A DNA stretch of 64,000 bases from Haliotis asinina (Eukaryota > Mollusca > Gastropoda > Lepetellida > Haliotidae). A program made the translations under genes and the position numbers. The stretch covers positions 56,219,673 to 56,283,672 of the forward strand of contig NC_090288.1 of the NCBI RefSeq assembly GCF_037392515.1. The letters run 5' to 3'. This document shows, piece by piece, positions 11,806 to 23,549 of this stretch; positions within the stretch are counted from its first letter, which is position 1; the number at the start of each line of letters is the position of its first letter. The notes beneath the pieces are model-generated. The model was not told where the DNA came from. It saw only the letters and a list, made by a program, of their open reading frames with translations, and searched no databases.

Positions 11806-12840
11806 GACCGTTGACGTAAAACCCTATCCCATGCAGCCTAGTGAGGCAAATTATTCGGATAAATGATCTGGAAACCAATTTCAGTAACACTTCTAGATGA
11901 AATAATATAACATACAGCTGGTGGTTCGGGTAATGCTTATACAACAAATGTTCATATACTATATATATAACGAACTGGGTGATACGAAGAACTGTTTTCT
12001 TTGTTTTCCAGGCCACTAACTGTGTAAAATACTATAATACTACGGTTATAAACCCAAATCAGTGGCCTGACTTCGATACAACCGTAGTTTACGGTGTACA
12101 AATATGAGATGCACAAAACCATGACTGATCCTACACTAAGTGAAGACAAAAGGCAGCTTACCTCCAGAATATCCGTTAAAATGATTAAGAAGAATCAATA
12201 CAACTGCCGTTTTATATACCGTTCAACAAGACCATAAACAACTTATAAAACACTTCACGGGGGTCGAGATCTCATCAGAAACAATGGGCCTCGAATGCAT
12301 CCCATAATAACAACAAAAGCGCCAAGTGGGTGTAAACGTGATAATATCGACTACAAAGAGACGGCAAGTGGTCGCAACAAGTCCCACTCAACTCGAGTTC
12401 CTGTCCTAGCTTATCTCACCCTCAGAACTCTTATCCCGTCCCCCAGGCGGGCACAGCTTGAGGGGTCCTCGTGGTGGGAATGTGTCCTTACCGATAGAGC
12501 AGACGACAGACAGCGATGGCGTCGTGTGGCCGTTACTGTAGGAGGAAGCACACAACGCCTCAGCTAGTCCAGATGTCGCTGACGGTAGTTCATTGGCCAG
12601 GGACGTCTGCGGCCACTTGCCAAAATGCAATTAGCGTTAAATTTAGTTGTTTTGAGTGGGCTGTCAGTAGTCTCAATCTACTCTATGCGACATTGCATAT
12701 TCTGATAAACTAATCTCTTTTATTGGTGTGGTTGATAAGAGTAGTTTACAATCTGAAATTGCTGGCTTGGTAATCTAGATGAGTTGCATATCGTGGTCGA
12801 GTGCCTGGAAGGGATACTAGTGTTGTATATACGGTTTAAC
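11806..12840. other. No gene recognised
   Basis: Overlapping open frames on both strands at 12295..12713 have no splice-consistent context or recognisable product. Nothing else seen. Confidence 0.4.
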
Positions 12841-13030
12841 ATTAGTCTGTCTCACAGTTCCTAACACAGTATTTTCCCCACTGCAAAGCCAGGCCTGCAA
12901 TGCCAAGTCTCTAAATGAAGCAAGTCTAGATTTCCTCAGATTTTGAATCTCGGTCTCACTGGGGCTCTTTTTCAATTTAAATGGGTTTATTTGTAACTAT
13001 CAAAGTAATACATATCCAGAGATTATCATT
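12841..13030 (+). repeat. Dispersed repeat, copy 1 (second copy near 14.2 kb)
   Basis: Shares TTAGTCTGTCTCACAGT, GAAGCAAGTCTAGA, TTTTGAATCTC and TTTTCAATT..ATGGGTTT in the same order with 14195..14412. Family unknown; no terminal repeats or coding potential seen. Confidence 0.7.
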
Positions 13031-13302
13031 AGTCTGTTCCTGAGCCGTATTGTTTCTCCATCTTAAACGACTGGAATGCTTCAGAAGGGATTAACTTAAA
13101 GCTAGTGTAGGATTTCAATCTGTTCAGGTTAAATCTGGCAGCTCTCTTGGCCTCCGCTCAGAATGTATGTGATTTTTACCTGTAGAAAGTATATATCTTC
13201 AACATCTGAAGCTGATAACGTTTCACGACATCATTCCATTGTATATTTAAATTCATGTAACTGATAACTGTGAAGATCCGTGTTAAAAAAATTATTGATC
13301 TC

Positions 13303-13510
13303 CATTAACCCATGTTTGCCGTAAAAGGCGACCAACATGGTCAGTGGTCAGGCTTGCTGACTTGGTTGAAACATGTCATCGTATCCCCATTGCGTACATC
13401 GATGCTCATGGTGTCTATCACTGGCTCGTCTGGTCCAGACTCTTTTAATTACCGACCGCCTTCATGTAGCTGGAATAGTGCTGCGTAAAACTAAACTCAT
13501 TCACTTAGTA
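13303..13510 (+). mobile_element. SINE-B copy
   Basis: Head AACCCATGTTTGCCGTAAAA and TGGTCAGGCTTGCTGACTTG, core ATCGATGCTCATGGTG, tail TAGCTGGAATAGTGCTGCGT. Nearly full length. Confidence 0.85.
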
Positions 13511-13614
13511 ACTGAATGTGTCACTTCTATATTGTTTGACTGTTGGGATTTGTCAGGTACACGCATATATAGATACGTTATGCTTTCACATTTGTTAAAT
13601 CTGCAGGTGACCGA

Positions 13615-13848
13615 TGGGGTGAGTTATTTAGGTTACTCAACAATATTCCAGGTATATGGCGGTGGTCTGTAAACAATCGAATCTGAACCAGACAATCCGG
13701 CGATCAACAGCATGAACATCGATCTGCGCTATTGGGAACCGATAACATGTGTCAATCAAATCTGCGAGTCTGACCACCCGATCCCCTCTTACACTCCATT
13801 GTAGCAAGCAAGGGTTGCTGATGACCTGGTGACCTGATGATCTTCACG
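13615..13848 (-). mobile_element. SINE-B copy
   Basis: Tail CAATATTCCAGGTATATGGC, core CCAGACAATCCGGCGATCAA, then GATCTGCGCTATTGGGAACC and the head through GATCTTCACGGG. Nearly full length and opposite to the copy 100 bases to its left. Confidence 0.88.
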
Positions 13849-14194
13849 GGTGATGTATAGGTGAGCTGCAGTTGGGGTGGGGATTATACCGGCAATCTTT
13901 GGGTTGGAATCAAGAAGAATATAAGTTACAACCATCTTCACACGTGCAGCCGCAGCCGCTAGTATTTGTAAATAGAATCATATGACCTTCTCCTTGATGT
14001 ATATTTTTGTACCTTGTGGTGACATTGTAGACTAATACATAGACTCTGAAGTGAACATATTTTACTGAAACAATAGTTCCTAAATAATATTCATAAACTG
14101 TAATAAAACTTTCTACATTTTCAGAGACTAAACAATCCACAGAGCATCTGCAATACATAAATGCGCATGCGTGTAAAGATTCGTATTACCCAAC

Positions 14195-14412
14195 ACTTAG
14201 TCTGTCTCACAGTCCCTAAACCACATTATTTTGCCTAATGCCAACCCTTCTCTGCAGTGCTAAAGCCTTGAGTGAAGCAAGTCTAGAGTTCCGCAAGTTT
14301 TGAATCTCTGGTCTGCCCTGGTCTGCCCTGGTCTGCCCTGGTCTCCTTTTCAATTACAATGGGTTTGTTTGCTATTATTAAAATTATAATATTTTATATA
14401 TTCAGAGACTGG
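14195..14412 (+). repeat. Dispersed repeat, copy 2, with a 12-bp triplication
   Basis: Direct copy of the 12841..13030 sequence. It differs in holding three tandem copies of TCTGCCCTGGTC near 14306..14345 where the first copy reads through once. Confidence 0.7.
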
Positions 14413-16468
14413 GCCTTAGCCTACTCAACACGAAATCTGTGTGTGACAGGGATGCTTGTTTCTTTAGTACGAGCTCTCAATGTTACTCACTTTAAGTCAT
14501 TTTTAAAGAATTCATCATTTCTTTTTACCAAATGCTGTTATACAAAGCAGCCTAAGGACTACACCAGTCACATGTCTATGTTAAGGCTTGGCAGTTACGA
14601 TCACCTTAACGCTAAGATTGTTTTGCACAACGACTCCCGGGGCTTCAATGAAACAACTCAAGACAACACGGGGGTTGTGTATGTTAGTGTGTCATCAGTG
14701 TGGTCACACGTGTCCGAGTGACGACAGTGAGGTAACTTGAGGTCTTGGATCAGGAGGATCTTAGAGGTTGGTGGTGGAGTTGAAGTATACGAACGATGCT
14801 AACAAGAGATTAACTGATTACTAGAAACTAGTGTCCTCGCTAGTGAATTTGGCAGATTTTCACTGTGCTGAAAAATGGCTCCCTTGATTTGCCACATATC
14901 ACAGACTTCCATGGGCTGCACTGGGTGCATTTCTTTCATGGTCTGCACTACAGGCTAGGTTTAATTCAGAGGCCAGGTGGATGTCAAAGGAAGTCATCGA
15001 TCTATACCCACAGCCTGGAGGACCTAATGTATCACATGGCATAAATATGTCACAACATACATGTATTTCACATCCTGCACACCCCACCAGCATTATATCT
15101 TGTTCAAAATCATGTGTAGAAAAAACAACATCAAAGCTGAGTAAATGCAATACTAGAAGTCTTACAAAGTGTAATGAACGCTTGGTGAATTTGAGGTGAT
15201 ACTTGAACAAGACAACACTGCACAAACAGAAGAAAGAGAAATAGTGAGTCAGCTTCCCGTCGGGCCTTACCACTTCCGCCAACATTTCCGGTTAAACTCA
15301 GTGACATGAGCACTTACATTTAATAGACGAGCTAGTATTATTTACAAGCCTATCACGAAATGCGTTATATAGACATTGTTATAACGCAATGAACATCGTG
15401 ATCATCTTGCTGCGTGCACGATGGAAGCTTGATCGAAATGACGACAATGAAACCTTAATTATGAGTGTCACGTGACGGAAACAGGGAATATTTTAGTGTC
15501 AGTGTGGGATGTAGACACCACACGTGAGTCCCGGTGTATACCACTGGGATAGGTCAGCGTTAGCAAGAGGAGACATTATGACATCCAGTGTTTGACTTCA
15601 TGTGACAAGTGTGCGAAATAGTTTCCAAATGTCGTTAGCCAGTCGGGTTAGCTGTGCCTGAAGAGTTTCCAGCTCACAAAATTCTTCAAAAGCTTGAATG
15701 TAGACACGGGTTTCATCATTAAGCTGCTAGTATGATGAACTGTTTTTATAACTGTATAATAAATTGACAAGACGGGGTGAAAAATATATTTTACAACATA
15801 ACCTCATAAAGCTTACAAAATTGTAGACGTGTCGCCCATACGCCAGGTCACGCGTGCATTCCGGAGAAACTAATTATTCAATTCATGGTCGAGGCTGTCG
15901 AGGAAGTTTTGATGTGATAATTCGTATTCGTAATAGTAATATATATATACACAGACAAAAGACAAAAGTTTGAAAATCATTAGGACACCTACAATTTCTT
16001 AAATTCTGAACCGATTTCACACTTTCATGTGATCCTGAGAATGACGTTAAATACGTTGCATAAGACCAGGTTCGATTCCATACACGGAGCGTATAGTTGG
16101 TGTTCCCCGTCCTGACGAGGATATGACCGGCAACACAGAACATTCTGCAGCCAGGTCTTGCGATCGCAGATAGGTTTAGCGATGAATAAATTTATAGGTA
16201 GTGCTACAGAAGCATACAAGAACACAAATGGACAAACATTAAAATATTTAATCAAGAAGATGGGAACATTAACAGTGTCACTCTTTATCAAAATGAAGAT
16301 GTATGTGCAATAAAAGTAACAGTTTATCTCCTGATGCGTTTATGACAATTACAGTCTCACACAGTGAACCGATCTGTCTATCATCTGTCTGTCTACCTAT
16401 CACATAACACACACACAAACATTTTCTGTTCTGTTTATGTTTTAGTGTCACATATATACAAGTAAAGT
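14413..16468. other. No gene supported
   Basis: Open frames of 120 codons (plus, 14359..14721) and 128 codons (minus, 14899..15285) are the longest. The minus one has a Cys-rich stretch, but the opposite strand is also open there, and no splice partners or family were recognised. Confidence 0.4.
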
Positions 16469-16631
16469 GGGACGGTGGGGTAGCTAAGTGGTTGGTGCGT
16501 TCGCTCGTCACGCCGGTGACCCGGGTTCGATTGCCCACATGGGTACCATGTGTGAATCCCATTTCTGGTGTGCCCCGCCGTGTATTACTGGAATATTGCC
16601 AAACGTGGCGTAAAACACAACTCACTCACTC
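16469..16631 (+). mobile_element. SINE-A, full length
   Basis: Head GGTGGGGTAGCTAAGTGGTT (A-box region), CCCGGGTTCGATTGCCCACA (B box), body CATTTCTGGTGTGCCCCGCC, tail CTGGAATATTGCC..GGCGTAAAAC and an ACTCACTCACT end. One of the best reference copies in the window. Confidence 0.9.
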
Positions 16632-16852
16632 CAAATAAACCAATCCATGTATAACAGAAGCGAAAGCACATAGATATGGTATATCGAGTATATTGTGCCA
16701 AGAACTCTTTCAGTGCAAATATGTCGGTAATGAATATTTTCTTGTTGACAGTTGCACCAGCAAACCAGTGCCTGTACTATGATTCTTCCGAGGGTGGTAT
16801 TCGCCTCAAAAGTCGATGCACAATAGCCTACACCAATTGTAAAGGGTAATTG

Positions 16853-19800
16853 TTAGTCAAAGGAAAGCTTTGAATAAGGCGGTGTGTCCGGAGTCTCTTG
16901 TGTTTTCTCTAGGACAAAATATTTATGATCAAGTCCCTTCCCCGAGTCCTCTTTGTCAATCGTGTTATAAGGCGGCTCAGCCCCTTCAGCAACTATTGTG
17001 TCAGACGTTTCCTGTCTGCTGGCCTGATGCCGAACATCATCCACAGTTACCTCCCCTACCACAACTGCGTGATTATACTCATTGTTTATCACTTTTTGTT
17101 TCAGCTTCAGCTTTGCTTTGCTCAGGTGGTCATACATATGCGTCAGCCCGTCATGGTTCTTCACGTGGTCGCCCAGCCGGTTATACTCATCAATATCACC
17201 TGATCTTACTTCCGGTTCAGTCAAATCAGCGGAAGTTGCGTATGGTGGAAGTGTTCCGATGACATCCGGAAGTTCGTAGGTGTGATATTCCGAACTAGCT
17301 GCGTCACTATGTTTGTCACAGAGGGCACGTCGGTCCTGAAATGAACCACAGTGCATGACATTTTCAGGTACACATACAACACCTGCCATTCACAATATTT
17401 GCCTGAAAATGGAAATATTTTTTCTTGAACTCGTACAGAAGTATGCAAGGTTGGTCTGTAAACATCTCAGACAATCAAATGATCGAATGGCCGAATAGTC
17501 CAGTAGGAGAATAAGCAGACGTGTGATACGATATCTTGCACAGAGAAGTTGTAGGTTGACATGTTTAATTTTAGGACGCTTCGGTGCAGATTCCTGTGAG
17601 TTTCCAATTTGATTTACACTAAACTTTCACAGACGCTTATTCCTAGTAACGTGAGAATACTTAAGTGAAACTCAAGTCTTTCACCGTACCAGATACCGAG
17701 CCAAAAGAGTTCAAATGGCTAACTTATTGCCGCCAATCTTCTGTTTCAAAATAGAAAACTGGCGGATGAACTATGACCAAATTACTGTCAGTTACTAGTA
17801 TTCATAGCCTTGTCTCCCTTGAATATGATTATGCATAAATATACTTACATCTTCTTTAACCTTGACATCTGAAGATGTCACATTTCCACTAGAGGACTTT
17901 CTGAAAGAAGAACAATATGAAATACAGTGTAATGTCATTTAGTGGCAGAGATCTCATTAACACTGTTACCAGGCCATCTTTCTCAGATTGCAAGAGGCTT
18001 TCTGAAAAGAACTCAGGTCGTCACCTAATAGAGTGAATAAAACGTTCATCCACCTGTGGAATTAACTTCCTAGCCAACTTTGTAAGAATCGAAAATGTAA
18101 TTTGCTGATGCTGCTTGGGTGTAATTTTAGTCTGGTTGTGTCCATGATGTATGATAGGTATATTCATAGTGAAACAGTGTCCCAAGTGTGATATATTGTA
18201 TACGCGGATAGTTAGTTATTGGCAGCTATTTTTAGACTTGTGCTATATTTACAAAGAGTTCTAGAAGGTACTACAGAGTGGTACATCTATTAGAGTCTTC
18301 CGCTTCTAGATTATTTTTATTGCTATAATCACCGCTTTTGTATCACACTGCCTGTGAATTTGTACTGCTGCTGTAATAACTTTACAGAGGTTTGACTTAA
18401 TTTGTAAAATTAATTAATTTTTTAATACAATTGTTAGTTACGAAGCACTTGTTTGTTTCGAGGGTTCTTTAACTGACTCACTCATTGTTAACTACTGCAT
18501 TAGTTTCAGCTTGAGAATCAACATGTAACAGTTGATACACCGGTCACACACAACATACCGCTTTAGAGTGAACACTCCTTGTTTGTCCCAGCCACTAGTC
18601 ACGATAACAACAAGTGAAGTGTTACGAATTTATATAGGGAAAATAATATTGCGGAATTGAAACCATAGACATTCCGCAATCAAGACCCAATGCCTCTCAC
18701 CATGATGGGGTCGCCCCTTCCAAGGCCACCTTATAAAGCTACAGTATTACTGACGCTAGCGTTATACAACATTAGCTTACTCATGACATTACTCACGTCA
18801 TTCGCCGCCTGCAGAAGCTCCAGAGGAGGATGAAGGAAATGGTAAGGACTACACCCCCTGCCACGCCCCCAATTATCCCACCCAACAGGCGACCATTCCC
18901 ATCTTCGAAGGTACCAGTGTTCGAGTTCAGACTAACCCTAGTTCCTGAAAAATATATAATCAACATGTGTCATATAAAACCAGAAATATATGTACATATT
19001 CAAATAGATGAGCAACTAATTTTCATACTTAACTGACATGTACGGTATTAAAGAGTCCTTATAGTAAACAGTATATAACATATACTGTAAAGAGAAAGGG
19101 TAGGTAGGCCTAGAGGTTCGCCGGAAGCCTTAACTCGCTGTTTACCTGTTTCAGATGCGGAACCCTCTGGTCTTGTGTTCGAATCCCGGTTTCGACGGTA
19201 AAAGATCTATGTCACTATACCTCTGTACCCCATATTGGTACGACCCGTGACGATACAAGATAGAACTGATCTTCAGTAACCCATGCTATTCATAAGAGGT
19301 GACTAACGGGATGCGATGGTCAGACTCGCTTATGTGGTCGACACGTGTCATCTGATCTCAACTGACAAGATCAATGCTCATGATGTTCGTCACAGGATTG
19401 TTTGGTCCAGACTCGATTATTTACAGACTACCGTCATGTATGTGGAATATTGTTGAATGCAAAACTAAACTCTACAATGTCATGCATAATGCTTAAACAT
19501 GACAACCCATGAAAACTGACACACTGTTGTAGTGTGAACTGCATTGACCGCTGGCGGTTGTGTAGCCTTGCCTCATGAGTGTTCGCTTGTCATGTCGATA
19601 ATCCTCTCTGGTACAAGGTGTGGAGCCCATTACTGGTTTCGCCACCGTGATATTGCAGGAGTATTGCTTAAGATGGTATTAAACCATACCCACATACCAT
19701 TAGATGAGGTGGTCATTTCAATAGCACGGGTGTCAGTTGCGGGAGTGGAGACGGCTGATGTCATGCTGGTGGATGGTACTGTTGACGATGGAGAGGTCGC

Positions 19801-22800
19801 GTGTGTGGTGGTCATCATCGTCGTCGTCGTCGTCGTCGTCGTCGTTGTTGTCGATGTCGATGAAGAAACACCGTCACCTTGACAAAGAATACAGATCACA
19901 ATATATCAGAGTCACTTTATCGTAATGCACAGTATCGTAATGCATCAATGCTCATACCAACACAAAAAAGAGCTATTTCAGCAGTATTACTACTTATAAA
20001 GTTATTTTGTTTAGAATTCAATATTCCAATTATTCAATCGCGTAACCGAGTGAGTAAGTATGTTCTTGTACCGCTTTTAGCATTGTTCTAGCAATATGCC
20101 AGCACGGATCACACATTATACTCATGTGGGCAATCGAACCCGGGCCTTAGGCATGACGAGCGAACACTTTAACCGGTAGGCTACACCACCGTCCATCACA
20201 TTTGTTTGTGAACAATTCCAGTTATAACAGCATATACTCACACACGTTGAGTTTCAGGTACCGACATATCCTGATGATAAAACTGAAACACAGAAAGTAG
20301 ATTTTCTTTCGTTCTTCTGTGCGAGTGCGTGTGCTTATGTGTGTGTACCAAACAAAATGGTGATTGAAAAGCTATTATAAACACTGATCCAAAAGAAGCA
20401 TATCCCAAATAACCATCACATGGACTCATACGAGAAGCAACGTTTCTGAGCGCCGACTCCAACGGAATTATCATGGAATTTCAATTCCTGTTTTGTTGTT
20501 GCTTAACGCCGCACTGAGCATTATTGGAGCTATATGACTGCGTCTGTCAAAATAACTGAGTATGGACCAGATAATCCAGTGACTGATATGTTCTACAGCA
20601 GTCGTATACAATCACATTACAAATCAGCGAACCTGATGTCTTTGACAGACTCTTACGACACACTGGGAATCTCATTCTACTATGAGAATTCCAATCAGTC
20701 TGTCCAATCAGTCCAATCCAGTCGGACCAGCAAACTCTGCAATCACTGGCTCGACTTGCTAGTGAATTTTCATGGGGTCATTTTGTAAATATATCGCTCT
20801 CTCGGCGTATTAAGTTAACACACTTTTAAATCATGCAAGAGTATGGCCCGATCAAAAAGTTCATCATATTAGCAGTTTAATTATGACACCCTTGTCTACA
20901 GTCACATTTCGGGCTAGTGAATTATGTTGTGGGCGAGTAATTTTCAAATATAGCTTTGTAAACTATTTCGGACACTGACTCCATTTAGTCACCATCCTAC
21001 ATGAGCGGAAACCAAAAGAAGATTATTCAGTTTATCCAATAAATATTCATTTCTGCCAAGGGGGTGCACTATCTCTTTGATGTAATCATTCAGTACTGCG
21101 CTAAAACGTGAAAGATAAATACCGACCCAAGTTGAATATGATACGTAATAAACAAGCATATTTATTACAAGATCAAAATATCGTGATATATTTCAATCGA
21201 GGTCCATATAGAGAGGAATAACGTTGTTCAGCACGTCAACACTCACCTTTGACATTTGGGTGGTTTTGGTCGACGCATGTTCGGTGACTTGCGGCATGAC
21301 ACGGTCTCTTCTTTACACAGACACTTGAACTCTGAAACCATGATCCGGGTATGAATACAAACGTAACTGTCTAAGTAACAACGCTGTTTGGGAGAAGCAC
21401 ACCCTCCTTTACTGAATCATGACTGAATTCACAACATGCACCAGTTACAAAGACGTCAACAATACCATGGTAGGGGGGGACACCAAAGCGAGTTCACATG
21501 TTGCACCAATATGGGGATTCGAACTCGCATTTCCGGTGTGAAGAACGAAGTTCAACGCTTTAACCACTTAGCTAACAACCCGCTAAGATTACTGAACTAC
21601 GTTGACTGCCATAAAACTGCCATAATCTCTTACTTTATACCTATAAATACCAACTTCTATATGCCTCTCGAGAATCGACTATTCATGTCTACGCCCCCTC
21701 CCAAATGAATGTGTGAATAAACAAATAAACGAACGAACGAATGAAAGAGGTACCTGCGTCGTTACAATTAATACTAAAACTGTTCCCACACTCTTGCAAC
21801 ACGTCCTCCATGACAACGTAGCTCAGTGTGTCATCGATCTCCAGTTCACAGGTGTTTCTTCCATGCTGAAGGCAGACCAGAAATCTGAAAAACATACATG
21901 TTCACAGTATCCGGAGCGTCCGTAGGTGTCATAGTTATTGTGAAACAGATTACAGTAATGGGACCTACGTAAATACTTCGAGTCATTCAAAGTTCGATGA
22001 AACGTGAAGGTCCGGGGTAGAACAGACTTTCAGCAACCCATGCTTGCCATAAAATACGAGTATGCTCGGTGTGAAAGGCAACTAACGGGATCGGGTGGTC
22101 AGGCTGGCTGACTTGGTTGACACACGTCATCTGGTCTCGTGGAGGCGTCGAATGTGGCCCCAGTACTACTTTATGACAACAGGCAATGACATGTTTCATG
22201 ACATTTCAATGCTTCTGGTTTTTTGTGAAGTCTCCAAATAGAAGACTTAAACACGAACGCTTACTTTTATTTACTGAGATTTCACTTTTTCGAAAATAGC
22301 ATTGCTTTTGCTGTACAGTATTGGTATGCTTGATAGTAACTGTAACAACTAGCTATTGGTTGTTCAACTGATAACACACATTCTATATACTCTTTTGGGA
22401 TATGTTTTGCTATTTAACTATTACCCAACAGCGGTGTCAAAATCCTGCAGGGTCATGGTGACCCCTTGTACCGCAGAGCTGCCGCCATTTGCCGGAGGGG
22501 TTGACGTTGTCGAGGAAGAGAAGATTGAAGTCTGGCGTCTGAGGAGCAAATATGTATAATTAAATACGGATCATACATTATTAGATGTGAAAGATATAAT
22601 ACGAAATATGAATATGATATGATCAAATGTGAATATTTTGTTAAATGGGAATAGCTAGGAATCATATATACCAAATATAAGATTATACTGTTAAATATTT
22701 ATTGTATATATTAACAAATAGGAATCATATATGCATAACAGTAAATTTGAATATAGTGTATATTATTCACTTTCGAATGTCAAATATAAAGGATGCATAT

Positions 22801-23549
22801 ACTTAAATCTGAATAATGAAAAGACGTTTTTCGAACAGATAGATTTCATAGAGTTTCAAGATCCTCTGTATAGATTTTAGAAGGTCAAAGTTATGACTGT
22901 TTATGCTGTATCTTAATGCTATTGAGATCAAAGTAAAGAGGTCAAATAGAAGATCCTGTGAAGATCCTGTGAAGATCCTGTTTAGAGCTGATCTTCAGCA
23001 ACCCACGCTGGTCGTGAGAGGCGACTGACGGGATCGGGTAGTCAGGCTCGCTGACTTGGTTCATATCATCCGTGTTATCATATCACAATTGCGATGTTCA
23101 TGGTGTTGATCACTGGATTGTCTGGTCTACACGGGATTATTTACAGACCGCCGGAATATAGCTGGAATATTTCTGAGTGCGGCGTTAAACTAAACCCACT
23201 CACACAATCAGAAGCGTCTGACATTGCATAACTATTTAGCATAACTCCTGGCAATAATAGTGATAAATAATATTAAAATATGTATTTTTTCACTAAAGCA
23301 AGAGGTTGTGTAAATTCTTATAAGGTTATAATCCACAAACCTATTTCAGGTGTCCCCTGTCAAGATAAGTTGTTAAAAGCGTCCAACAAACATTTCTCGC
23401 TCTGATATATCAGATTCAGTGGTTTACCTGAGTCTGGTGTGTTGGGGAACCCCGGGGGAGGGTAAACTGGCATAAGTCGCACCCCCTGGGACTTCCATAC
23501 TCATTGCAGTGAGGAGTCTCAGGAAGGCCATCACTGGTGATAAAACCAT
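16853..23549 (-). CDS. Single-pass receptor-like protein with Thr-rich stalk and multi-tyrosine tail
   Basis: I do not recognise the family. Exons in gene order: 23428..23549 (tentative start), 22425..22538, 21754..21884, 21247..21331, 19698..19877, 18797..18944, 17849..17900, 16853..17335. The 21754 and 21247 exons give a Cys-rich ectodomain (LVCLQHGRNTCELEID, FKCLCKEETVSC). The 19698 exon is a Ser/Thr stalk with a long Thr run. The 18797 exon holds the TM helix (GGIIGGVAGGVVLTISFILL) and FCRRRM. The 160-residue tail has EYNRL, MYDHL, PYNTI, KYFVL and PYSKL before the stop at 16853. Phases match except from 21247 (phase 2 out) to 19698 (phase 1 in), so a small exon is missing or a boundary is wrong. 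The first exon is open in two frames; the one beginning MVLSPVMAFL fits the next phase, but its hydrophobic stretch is a weak signal peptide. Likely role: cell-surface signalling or uptake. Confidence 0.6.
19098..19205 (+). mobile_element. tRNA-like SINE head, different from SINE-A
   Basis: GGTAGGCCTAGAGGTTCG resembles an A box and GTGTTCGAATCCCGGTTTCG a B box. The spacing is long and no cloverleaf forms by eye, so this is a SINE remnant rather than a tRNA gene. Confidence 0.45.
19258..19478 (+). mobile_element. SINE-B, nearly full length
   Basis: Head TCTTCAGTAACCCATGCTAT and AAGAGGTGACTAACGGGATG, core GTCCAGACTCGATTATTTAC, tail ATGTGGAATATTGTTGAATG. It lies between the TM and stalk exons of the 16.85-kb receptor gene. 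Confidence 0.88.
20047..20194 (-). mobile_element. SINE-A copy
   Basis: Starts GAGTGAGTAAGT (tail end), then CCGCTTTTAGCATTGTTC, and ends with AATCGAACCCGGGCCTTAGG and GTAGGCTACACCACCG (head). Intronic. Confidence 0.88.
20490..20645 (-). mobile_element. SINE-B, diverged
   Basis: TTGTTGTTGCTTAACGCCGC and CTGAGTATGGACCAGATAAT mark the tail and core; the head is weak. Intronic. Confidence 0.7.
21471..21580 (-). mobile_element. SINE-A head fragment
   Basis: GGGGGACACCAAAGCGAGTT then GGGGATTCGAACTCGCATTT and CAACGCTTTAACCACTTAGC. The tail is missing. Intronic. Confidence 0.72.
22007..22139 (+). mobile_element. SINE-B head fragment
   Basis: TTCAGCAACCCATGCTTGCC, then CAACTAACGGGATCGGGTGG and GACTTGGTTGACACACGTCA. 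A short insertion splits the head, and the tail is absent. Intronic. Confidence 0.8.
22553..22830. repeat. AT-rich degenerate repeat
   Basis: AAATATGAATATGAT, GGAATCATATAT and CAAATATAA phrases recur irregularly inside an intron; no strict period can be assigned by eye. Confidence 0.45.
22974..23205 (+). mobile_element. SINE-B, full length
   Basis: Head CTTCAGCAACCCACGCTGGT, GGCGACTGACGGGATCGGGT, core GATCACTGGATTGTCTGGTC, tail TAGCTGGAATATTTCTGAGT and GCGGCGTTAAACTAAAC. Good reference copy. Confidence 0.92.

Noticed and set aside
14359-14721. 120-codon plus-strand frame
   Set aside because: It begins inside a dispersed repeat and has no recognisable motif.
14899-15285. 128-codon minus-strand frame with a Cys-rich part
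   Set aside because: The opposite strand is open too, no splice partners fit, and I recognise no family. Left as unexplained.
16480-16560. A tRNA gene
   Set aside because: A- and B-box-like sequences are the head of a SINE-A; no cloverleaf with a proper anticodon arm forms by eye.
18648-18681. Inverted repeat TTGCGGAAT with ATTCCGCAA
   Set aside because: Nine-base arms in an intron with no other context; likely chance.
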